DNA of 34,534 bases from Bacteroidales bacterium (GTDB lineage Bacteria; Bacteroidota; Bacteroidia; Bacteroidales; Bacteroidaceae), in NCBI GenBank assembly GCA_004555245.1, contig SFIS01000026.1:1-34534 (forward strand). The letters run 5' to 3'. The notes under the pieces are model-generated. The model was not told the DNA's origin. It searched no databases and saw only the letters and a program-made list of their open reading frames with translations. Below are positions 23,503 to 31,158 of the stretch, piece after piece (position 1 is the stretch's first letter; each line of letters opens with the position of its first letter). A program made the position numbers and the translations under genes.

Positions 23503-26500
23503 TTATCTGACAATCATTTTTTTACCATTCAATAAGTATATGCCACGCTGCAACTGGCTGTCGGCCATCTTGCGGCCCTGCAGGTCATAGACCTGAGTTT
23601 CGACGCAAGGGACCTGTATGTTCTGTTCGGCCTGAATGCCAGTCGTCATGTCCTCCGTCACTTCAAAATTGGTGCTCTCACCTAAGCTGCCATACTCATT
23701 GACAGAACGGAGGGTGTATGTACCTGCCTCGGCAATAGCATACTCATTATCCTTGGTCATTCCCACCACGTTGCCTTCAGCATCTATCACCAGATAGCAG
23801 ATGGCGTATGGGACAGCTTTCCAAGTCAGTTTTCCGTTGGCATAGACAACCTCAGCCGGTGCTTCTACAGGCTCAAAGAACTTGCGCGGGTTCCAGTCGT
23901 CATTGCCAAATGTGACAGCCTCGTAGGTGTATTTGGCAGCCTCTTCGGCACTAAGTATCGCCTGTCGTGTGACGGGGCTGGTCTCGCCAGGAGCCAGTTT
24001 GTCGTCGTCCACCTTATAGGTCGTGCGGCGGTTGTTCAGGTCCACAGGCTGTCCGTCGGCATCCATAGTGTTATACTCGGCAAAGAGCTTGGGGGCAATG
24101 TGCCATTCGCTCCATCCCTCAGGAGCAATCGTTGTCTTCAGTGTCGTGTTAATCCATACGGCCATCGGCTGGTTCTGCCAAGCACGCCCCAGTTTATTGG
24201 CACCGCCCTTACCGTCGATGACGTTGTTGACCATGACATAACCCCACTTGGTACCTGCCTGATGACAGGGAGCCACAATGACGCTGCCTTCACGGGCCAG
24301 ACGGAAGGTGCTGTTTTCTATGAAATTGTCGCCAGCACCATAGTAGAAGTCCACGGCACCCTCAATGAGACAGTTGTTGACATACTGACGGGCACTGCTG
24401 TTGCGGACATCGGAATACCATGTGTCCTGATAAGAACGGAACTGGCAGTTGTTGAAAGCCTGTCGGTCGTTGCGGCTGCTCATGGCCAGACCCATGGGAC
24501 CTGCCTGACGCTCCACGCCATAGCTGTCGATATAGGAGATATTCTCGGTATAGAAGTCGGTGCTGTTTACCTGAACAACCCCTTGCTTGCCGTAGGTTTT
24601 GGAATTGGGGTTGTTGGTGGAGTATTCCCAACCGATGTCGTTCGTGCCACCGTTGTTGATCCAGTAGCAGATGACGGTCTTCTCTTTATCCTGACCGATA
24701 AGATGTATGAAGGGCTTATTCTCAGGAATGGTCACCAGTTCCTCATAGGTGCCGTTCTTGACGAAGATGAGCCAGGGGGCGATGCGCCCTGTAGGAGCAG
24801 CATCAATAGCCTCCTGCACTGTCTTATAGTTGCCAGTGCCGTCTTGTGCAACCACGGCATCAAAGACTTTTGCTATGGGCTGCGGGCGTTCCATCACGGT
24901 GAATGTGATGTCACGTGCGGGGAAGGCATTGCCGCTGAGGTCGGTGATGGCATCAGCGCCGATGCTGAGCGTGTACTGCTGGCCGTAGGAGAGTCCGTGG
25001 TAAGCATAGGTAACGCTCTTGCTGCCAAAAGACCCGCTAAGCCCTTCACCATTCAGCGTGACGCTGCCCGTACCGGCCTTGACACGTTCGTTGAAGCTGA
25101 GCACGATGTTGCCGTGTGCTGAAGCGCTGGTGCTGCCCTCTGTGGGCGAGCTGCTGACAAGTTGTGGAGCCTCTGTGTCGTCTGCAGTTGTTTGGTCAGC
25201 AAAGATGATGACGTCGGCCAAGTAGAAACCCTCGGTACTGCTGTGGTTGCCACCGTCGAAGAAGTCACTCGTCTCGTCTTCTATCCATCGGATGTAAACC
25301 ATGCCGTCCATGTTCTTGGTGTCCAGCTCATAGTCGAAATTGAGCCATTCACTACTGGGGTTCTCCGTAAGCGTCAGCGTTTTGAGTGTGCTGAATCCCT
25401 CAGTACTGCTGGTCGTGCTGATTTGCAGCAGCTGACGCTGACGCACGCAGCTGTTATTGGCGGCCACAAGGCTGTGAATCTTTATCTGGTCGTAGTCCTT
25501 CACGCTAAACGAAGCCACAAAGGCACGGGGAATCTGCTCCGACTTGCTCCAGTCGGTGTAGCGGCGGGCGGCCCAAAGTTCCTTGCCACCAAACGTGGCC
25601 TTGCCTCCACCCCAGTTGGTGCTGGCGCAGTTGGGACCCTGGTAGAACAGCATGACACCCGTGTTGTCGGTAGAGAAGGCATAGTCAGCAGGCCGGTCGC
25701 CTCGCGACGAGTTTTTCTCGTTGTTGAAATCCCATGCCACGATGAAGGGGATGACATCGAACGTTGCCGTCACTTCCGTGTCACCATTGACGGTGACGAC
25801 CCGGCTCAACGAAGCACTGTTGTCCTCCCATGTCAGGAAGTTAGTCACGTTGTTAGGAATGACGGTCAGCGTCACCTCTGTGCCAGCATCATATTTGCCG
25901 TTGATGGGTTCGGGCGACAGCACGACCTCACCCCACTTGGCACCATCACCAACTTTGTTGACAGTCAGCGTGTAGGTCTCAATCGTACCAAACACGGCGG
26001 TTATGCTGGTGTTGCCACTAATCGTTGCGGTATAGGTAGGCGAGGTGGCCAGCGTGGTGCCGCCATCATCCTGCCACTCCTTTATCTGATAGCCCGGCAG
26101 ATTCTTCGCCGTGAAGCTGACACTGGTGCCGCCGACGGCAGCATTGCCTACGGGCGACATAGCCACATAACCGGCATTGGAGGGGTTGGAGGTGGTGGAA
26201 AATGAATAGATCGTCTCGTCGCCAAGCGCCTCTCCCGTCACCTTGAAATTGTTCAAGTACATGTCGCCGGTAGCTCCTGCGTCATAACCAATGACGGCAC
26301 GCACCTTGACGCTGGGCAGTCCGTCAACAGCCAGTGCTGCCTTTGTCTCGTTGAAGTTGCTCCAACTGCTGCCTGTGTTGTTCTGGGTGCTGGAAAGGAG
26401 CCAGGTAGCGCCACCATCCGTGGACACTAATACATAGACAGGCAGCGTCTTGCTGTTGTTGCCCGACATGCGGCATGAGAACTGCAGGTTCTTATAGCCC

Positions 26501-26907
26501 GTGGCCGACAGCTCCACTTCGGCATAATTATAGTGCTGAGCGGCATCGGTTGGATTGCTGATAACTTGTGGTGAGGCAGTGTACATGCGCAAGGCACCGT
26601 TGTTATAGTTGGAGACATACCACTTTTTGCTACCGTCGCTTGACCAGACGGTCAGCGTGCTTTCAGTCCTCGTTCCCGACGTGGGATAAAAGAAGGGCTG
26701 TTGGGCAGAGAAACTATATTCCATATTTTCTTTCTCAGCTGACGATGCTGTATAGTACGTCTTATTGCCGTCAGTTGCCGTTGCGGTGTACTTGACGTTG
26801 GTTGCAAAGTCCCATGCCGCCAGAGTCACCTGCTCAGCATGTGCCTGCATCCCCCCAGTCATCATGACAAGGGAGAGCAGGGCATTTCTCAACAGTTTTT
26901 TACTCAT
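23503..26907 (-). CDS. Secreted multidomain pectin methylesterase (CE8)
   Basis: The 1134-residue protein has a Sec signal (1-24), a beta-sandwich-like module (about 27-225), two divergent InlB/Listeria-Bacteroides-type repeats (about 230-385), a second sandwich module (about 390-575), a Big_5 Ig-like domain (about 580-675) and a CE8 catalytic domain (about 680-960). The catalytic marks are GTGNYKTVQEAIDAAP, NCQFRSYQDTW, GAVDFYYGAG (nucleophile-type Asp) and LGRAW. The last 30 residues (YDLQGRKMADSQLQRGIYLL) resemble a T9SS sorting tail, so cell-surface attachment or secretion is expected. Pectin methylesterases remove methyl groups from homogalacturonan. The gene follows GH95 by 18 bp in the same operon and ends 11 bp from the convergent regulator gene. 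No SusC/SusD pair is present. Confidence 0.9.
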   Translation of the reverse strand: MSKKLLRNALLSLVMMTGGMQAHAEQVTLAAWDFATNVKYTATATDGNKTYYTASSAEKENMEYSFSAQQPFFYPTSGTRTESTLTVWSSDGSKKWYVSNYNNGALRMYTASPQVISNPTDAAQHYNYAEVELSATGYKNLQFSCRMSGNNSKTLPVYVLVSTDGGATWLLSSTQNNTGSSWSNFNETKAALAVDGLPSVKVRAVIGYDAGATGDMYLNNFKVTGEALGDETIYSFSTTSNPSNAGYVAMSPVGNAAVGGTSVSFTAKNLPGYQIKEWQDDGGTTLATSPTYTATISGNTSITAVFGTIETYTLTVNKVGDGAKWGEVVLSPEPINGKYDAGTEVTLTVIPNNVTNFLTWEDNSASLSRVVTVNGDTEVTATFDVIPFIVAWDFNNEKNSSRGDRPADYAFSTDNTGVMLFYQGPNCASTNWGGGKATFGGKELWAARRYTDWSKSEQIPRAFVASFSVKDYDQIKIHSLVAANNSCVRQRQLLQISTTSSTEGFSTLKTLTLTENPSSEWLNFDYELDTKNMDGMVYIRWIEDETSDFFDGGNHSSTEGFYLADVIIFADQTTADDTEAPQLVSSSPTEGSTSASAHGNIVLSFNERVKAGTGSVTLNGEGLSGSFGSKSVTYAYHGLSYGQQYTLSIGADAITDLSGNAFPARDITFTVMERPQPIAKVFDAVVAQDGTGNYKTVQEAIDAAPTGRIAPWLIFVKNGTYEELVTIPENKPFIHLIGQDKEKTVICYWINNGGTNDIGWEYSTNNPNSKTYGKQGVVQVNSTDFYTENISYIDSYGVERQAGPMGLAMSSRNDRQAFNNCQFRSYQDTWYSDVRNSSARQYVNNCLIEGAVDFYYGAGDNFIENSTFRLAREGSVIVAPCHQAGTKWGYVMVNNVIDGKGGANKLGRAWQNQPMAVWINTTLKTTIAPEGWSEWHIAPKLFAEYNTMDADGQPVDLNNRRTTYKVDDDKLAPGETSPVTRQAILSAEEAAKYTYEAVTFGNDDWNPRKFFEPVEAPAEVVYANGKLTWKAVPYAICYLVIDAEGNVVGMTKDNEYAIAEAGTYTLRSVNEYGSLGESTNFEVTEDMTTGIQAEQNIQVPCVETQVYDLQGRKMADSQLQRGIYLLNGKKMIVR

Positions 26908-26925
26908 AGGAATTAGTAGGTGTTG

Positions 26926-29900
26926 TTATTTGCGAATGTATTTCTGACCGTTAATAATGATGAGGCCATGATAGGCGTCGCTGACTCGTCGGCCGTCAAT
27001 GCTGTAGGCGGTGGAACTAACAGCGTGCTGGCCATCAGAAGGAGTCACGTCACGAATGGCAGTAGTCTCATTGAGGTCGATAAGTTCTATCTCCTGACCA
27101 GCCGTAGTGGGAATATCATAGAGATAGGTGGTCGGCAGCGTAGTGGCAGGAATCTTCGAGTGATCGGCCACAATGGGGTCTGGCATGACGTAGGGCTGCA
27201 TCAGGGCATTGGTGTTGTCGCCAGTAGCAGCGGTGAGGGCTGTACCGTTGGCCATCTTCAGTTCGGTGTTGCTACGCAGGCGCAGGTTGCCACCCAGCAT
27301 CGACTTCACCTTCAGGCTGACCACTTTGCCGTCTTTCCATTGCAGGTCTGTGACTTCGAAGCCACCACGCGAGCGGAGCCCCTTCACTTTGCCATCGGCC
27401 CATGCTTTCGGTAGGGCTGGCAGCAGGTGCATAAAGCCGGCGTGACTCTGTAGCAGCATCTCGGCAATACCGGCACAGCATCCGAAGTTGCCGTCAATCT
27501 GGAACGGAGCGTGGGCATCGAACATGTTGGCATAGGTGCCTCCATCGGCATCACTCATAGTCGCGTTCGGATCCATCAGGCGCAGCTGATTCTTGATGAT
27601 GGCCAGCGCATGGTCACCGTCGAGCATACGGGCCCACTGGCATACCTTCCAGCCCATCGACCAGCCACGGGCGGCATCGCCACGACCCACCAGCGACTTG
27701 TGTACGCCCTGATAGACGGTAGGATTGACGTATGGCGACACCTGGTTGCCGGGATAGGCGCCCCAGAGGTGTGACAGGTGGCGATGTGAGTTGTTTTCCT
27801 TATCCCAGTCTTCCTGCCATTCCTGTATCTGTCCGTATTTTCCTATCTTGTAGGGGGTTAGTTGTAGTTTCAAGGCATCGAGTTCTGCGGCAAAGTCAGT
27901 GTCGATGCCTAATATGCGGGCAGCCTCAGCGGTGTTCTTCAGTACGTCGTAAACCATCTGGTTATCCATAGCCACGCCACCGAAAAGTGCGCAGTTCATG
28001 TTTTTACCATTGTCATCGGTATAGGAGCCGATGCCGGGATGGTTCTCAGGTGAATTGGACGGGCAAACAACCATATAGCCCGTGTTAGGGTCTTTGACCA
28101 AGAAGTCCTGGAAGAACTGGGCGCAACCCTTCAGCACAGGATAGATGTCGGCCAGATACTGCTGGTCGCCAGAGAACAGGTATTTCTCCCACAGATGTGA
28201 ACAGAACCAGGCGTTACAGGTGGGCCATACGCCGACAGAACCATTGTCCACGGCTCCTGTGGTACGCCAGAGGTCGGTGTTGTGATGCAGCGTCCAACCG
28301 CGTGCTCCGTACATCTTCTCTGCCGTCTCGGCACCAGTTACACTGACGTCCTTCACCATGTCGATGAACGGGTTGTGACACTCGCTAAGATTAGTCACTT
28401 CGGCGGGCCAGTAATTCATCTCGACGTTGATGTTCGAGGTGTACTTCGAGTCCCATGCCGGATACTGGCGGGCATTAGGATTCCAGATGCCTTGCAGGTT
28501 GGCAGGTTGTGTGCCAGGCTGTGAAGAGGCGATGAGCAGGTAACGTCCAAACTGGAAATAGTTGGATATCAGGCCTGGATCGTTGCCTCCCACGGAGCGG
28601 AACTCCTTGATGCGTGTCTCGGTGTCCTTCGATTCCCGCTCACTGTTAGTGCCCAGGTCGAGGCTGACGCGACCAAACTGCTCCTGATAACGGACGGTGT
28701 GGTCAGCCAGCGTGGTGCCATAGTCTTTCTGCTTGTTGAGATAGGCGGTCATGTAATCCAAGGCCTTTGCCTCGGCATTGCCGCTGATGTCATCGTAACG
28801 TTCAAAGTTTGTGGCCGACGAGATGATGATGGTGGCCGACGTGGCATCGCTGACATTAATGGTGGGCGCTGCAGAATTGGCTGCTACGAGCCCGCCTTGC
28901 ATCACGTTTTGTGTAGTGCAGGTCTGCGTGCCGCCGTCGTTCAGCACCTTAATAAATGTATAGCATTGTAGTTTGTTATTGACGTTTTCCGATTGTTCGC
29001 GGGCAGGAATGAGCGAGGCCTCAATCATGCCGTCAGTGGTTATCTTGTTGATACCTAACTTCTCCATGTTATCCTTGGCGGGGGCTGCAAAACAAACGTT
29101 GAAGTTCAGCTTGCCGGCCTCGGAAGCCTCTATGCGCATCACGGTGACATTATCCTCAAACGAGGTGAAGACAGTACGGGTATAGGTGACACCGCCAACC
29201 ACATATGTAGTCACAGCGGTAGCATTGTTCATATCAAGGGAGCGGACGTAGCCCTGGGCATCGATGGCATCGCTTGTCTGCCCTGGTTCCTCATCATCAT
29301 AACGATGTCCAGGGAATCCTAAGAGCACACAGCCGGCTGCTTGATACTGTGCACCATGAGAAGCTTGCGACATCCAGTTGGGAATTGACAGTTTCTGGGC
29401 TGCGGCATAGTCTTTTTGGAAAATAAGATGCTGCACCTGTGCCAACACATTCTTGGCATTGGCATTATAATTTCTGTTAGGTGACTGTCCCCAGAAAGTA
29501 TCCTCATTCAGTTGAAGCGTATCCTTTGCCACACTGCCGCTGACCATGGCTCCTAAACGACCGTTGCCAAGGGGCAATGCCTCTTCCCAGTAAGCGGCGG
29601 GACGGTGGTACCAAAGCCGGTTGTGACTGTCGAGTACGGGAGGTGGAACAGGACGTGTGTCACCAGTTGTAAAGGTGACGACGACTGGTTCATCGTAAAC
29701 ATTGCCAGCCATGTCGGTGAGTGAATGGGCAGGCAGCTTGAGGGTGTAAGAGGTATTCAGGTCGAGGTCAGCATACGCAAATGACACCTTATTAATATTA
29801 ATGACAGGAGTGATATTCTGACTGGAATGAGTTCTGTTGTTAGTCAGTGTTGCCTTCGCACCAGACTTCATCTGCACTCCCTCGTTGAAAAGCATGATGA

Positions 29901-30669
29901 CTTTACCGGTGGGCAGCACCCCGGTGTCGCCATCGGCAGGAACGACGTTCTGCAACTTGGGAGCCTGTGTGTCCTCTGCCAGGATGTTGAGGTATTTCAG
30001 GTTATAATTACTGGTCTTTTTAGCACTCTGGATGAGCATACGGACGATGAGCAGTTCCTTGTTGTCAGCATTCAGGTCGTAGTTGGCATCTACCCATGTA
30101 TTCCAATGGGCACCAGCAGTATAGTCGTCAAGTATGTTCCAAGTCTGGCCACCGTCCACGGAATAGACGACTCCAAACTTCGTGCTCGAACTGCTGCCGT
30201 CGCCGATGGCGAAGTTCAACTTCAGGTTGCTCAGCGATGTCGTTGGCATCGACACCTCAAAATATTGGTCGTGCTTTGAGCCGTCGGTATAGTCGGCCTT
30301 AGCCGTGAACTTGTTGGTAGAGGCTGTGTTCAAACGTAGGTGGTAATTGGGGGCAGAGCCACTGGTACACACCTGCCACTTGCCATCGCTGGTATGGACG
30401 GTAACCTTACAATTCTCGGGCACCAGCGCACACTCGTTGGGTAAGAAATAGGGCTGCAATGTCGTCCATTGCGTATTGGCCAGCGCCGACCACCCTAACG
30501 TGTTGGGAGTGTAGATGGCAGTGGTGCCATTCTTCTCCACATCGTAACCTGTTGTAAACTCCCAATGGGCCACCACCGTCTGAGTAGCAGCAACCTTCAT
30601 CGTGCACAAGAGCAATGTCAGCAGTGCCAACATCCTGTGTACTCTTCTCATCATTAGTTTTAGTTTCAT
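26926..30669 (-). CDS. Secreted GH95 family glycosidase (alpha-L-fucosidase or alpha-L-galactosidase)
   Basis: The 1247-residue protein has a signal peptide (about 1-29), a beta-sandwich module similar to those of the esterase (about 32-228), a Big_5 domain (about 232-345) and the GH95 region (about 350-1170). GH95 marks are RLWYHRPAAYWEEALPLGNG, LGAMVSG, LQLNEDTFWGQ, NVEMNYWPAEVTNLSEC and FQIDGNFGCCAGI, which include the expected Asn, Glu and Asp active-site positions. The C-terminus (STAYSIDGRRVSD, ending NGQKYIRK) is a T9SS-like tail. GH95 enzymes remove terminal alpha-1,2-L-fucose or alpha-L-galactose; the neighbouring pectin methylesterase suggests a plant cell-wall substrate, possibly pectin or xyloglucan side chains. 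It is first in its operon, behind a -7 box and tandem operator. ATGs six or seven codons in are also possible starts. Confidence 0.9.
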   Translation of the reverse strand: MKLKLMMRRVHRMLALLTLLLCTMKVAATQTVVAHWEFTTGYDVEKNGTTAIYTPNTLGWSALANTQWTTLQPYFLPNECALVPENCKVTVHTSDGKWQVCTSGSAPNYHLRLNTASTNKFTAKADYTDGSKHDQYFEVSMPTTSLSNLKLNFAIGDGSSSSTKFGVVYSVDGGQTWNILDDYTAGAHWNTWVDANYDLNADNKELLIVRMLIQSAKKTSNYNLKYLNILAEDTQAPKLQNVVPADGDTGVLPTGKVIMLFNEGVQMKSGAKATLTNNRTHSSQNITPVININKVSFAYADLDLNTSYTLKLPAHSLTDMAGNVYDEPVVVTFTTGDTRPVPPPVLDSHNRLWYHRPAAYWEEALPLGNGRLGAMVSGSVAKDTLQLNEDTFWGQSPNRNYNANAKNVLAQVQHLIFQKDYAAAQKLSIPNWMSQASHGAQYQAAGCVLLGFPGHRYDDEEPGQTSDAIDAQGYVRSLDMNNATAVTTYVVGGVTYTRTVFTSFEDNVTVMRIEASEAGKLNFNVCFAAPAKDNMEKLGINKITTDGMIEASLIPAREQSENVNNKLQCYTFIKVLNDGGTQTCTTQNVMQGGLVAANSAAPTINVSDATSATIIISSATNFERYDDISGNAEAKALDYMTAYLNKQKDYGTTLADHTVRYQEQFGRVSLDLGTNSERESKDTETRIKEFRSVGGNDPGLISNYFQFGRYLLIASSQPGTQPANLQGIWNPNARQYPAWDSKYTSNINVEMNYWPAEVTNLSECHNPFIDMVKDVSVTGAETAEKMYGARGWTLHHNTDLWRTTGAVDNGSVGVWPTCNAWFCSHLWEKYLFSGDQQYLADIYPVLKGCAQFFQDFLVKDPNTGYMVVCPSNSPENHPGIGSYTDDNGKNMNCALFGGVAMDNQMVYDVLKNTAEAARILGIDTDFAAELDALKLQLTPYKIGKYGQIQEWQEDWDKENNSHRHLSHLWGAYPGNQVSPYVNPTVYQGVHKSLVGRGDAARGWSMGWKVCQWARMLDGDHALAIIKNQLRLMDPNATMSDADGGTYANMFDAHAPFQIDGNFGCCAGIAEMLLQSHAGFMHLLPALPKAWADGKVKGLRSRGGFEVTDLQWKDGKVVSLKVKSMLGGNLRLRSNTELKMANGTALTAATGDNTNALMQPYVMPDPIVADHSKIPATTLPTTYLYDIPTTAGQEIELIDLNETTAIRDVTPSDGQHAVSSTAYSIDGRRVSDAYHGLIIINGQKYIRK

Positions 30670-30703
30670 ATTTTTCTTGTTTTTAGATTATTGAAATTCG
30701 CCT

Positions 30704-30712
30704 GCAAAAATA
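30704..30712 (-). promoter_or_regulatory. -7 promoter element of the GH95-CE8 operon
   Basis: Read on the minus strand, TATTTTTGC (30712-30704) matches TAnnTTTG. Transcription would begin near 30699, about 30 nt before the GH95 start. No TTTG stands 20 bp upstream, as expected of an activator-dependent promoter; instead a tandem repeat is found there. Confidence 0.6.
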
Positions 30713-30739
30713 CTTCAAATCGCAAAAAAGAAGGTTCAT

Positions 30740-30782
30740 TTTAGTACGTATTGACTAAAAAATAGTACAATTGTACACTATT
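30740..30782 (-). promoter_or_regulatory. Tandem operator-like repeats upstream of GH95
   Basis: Two related elements lie side by side. The first has TTTAGT (30740-30745) and ACTAAA (30754-30759); the second has AATAGT (30761-30766) and ACTATT (30777-30782) around a GTACAATTGTAC palindrome. They also form a direct repeat: TAGTAC at 30742 and 30763 (21 bp apart), ATTG at 30750 and 30770, and ACTA at 30754 and 30777. Their centres fall about 50 and 72 bp before the predicted start. A 21-bp period is that of AraC half-sites (17 bp plus 4), so the neighbouring AraC-type regulator is the obvious candidate ligand. Confidence 0.55.
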
Positions 30783-30913
30783 CGGCTATTTTTCACCTTT
30801 ACAGAAACTGAAATTCACACACGGTTATTTCCAGTTCGTCCTTTGGGATAATTGATTTCAAGTTCCGCAAGCTGTATTGACCGCTAAAACTTAGAAGATG
30901 TTAAAGATGCAGA

Positions 30914-31043
30914 TACGGCGATCCGACACACCATTGCGCCTGCACGCCGCATCAGATACAGCGCTACATGAACAAGATTTCCGGTCCGCTTCTTGACATC
31001 TCGCATCAGAAGGTGCTGCTTGACGAGCTGCGCCAAATCATGC
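30914..31043 (+). pseudogene. Chimeric remnant: comM internal piece fused to AAA-ATPase piece
   Basis: In one open frame 30914-31001 encodes YGDPTHHCACTPHQIQRYMN then KISGPLLD, nearly identical to residues 357-384 of the intact ComM. Immediately after, 31002-31043 encodes ISHQKVLLDELRQIM, which resembles the AAA-ATPase stretch VAHRRDQLDELRDIM that directly follows DAPLLD in that family. The joint sits on PLLD, where the two unrelated genes share CCGCTGCTTGA (18132-18142 in comM, 20708-20718 in the AAA copy). The fragment lies just outside the GH95 promoter region and is not a functional gene. Confidence 0.85.
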
Positions 31044-31070
31044 TTGCCCCGCACACTCAACAAGAGAACA

Positions 31071-31110
31071 AGAGCGGCACCATCTGCACTATCGCAGGTG
31101 GTGCCGCTCT
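31071..31110 (-). terminator. Terminator of the M16 peptidase gene
   Basis: AGAGCGGCACCA (31071-31082) and TGGTGCCGCTCT (31099-31110) form a perfect 12-bp stem with a 16-base loop. On the minus strand it begins 48 bp after the M16 stop and is followed by a T-rich TTGTTCTCTTGTTG, as in an intrinsic terminator. Confidence 0.8.
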
Positions 31111-31158
31111 GGCTTTTGTTGTCTTCATGCCGGTGTTTCCCGGCTTGTGTCCGCAGGA

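Noticed and set aside
21092..30669. Classic polysaccharide utilisation locus
   Set aside because: No SusC-like or SusD-like gene lies in the cassette; the only TonB receptor is far away under an FMN riboswitch.
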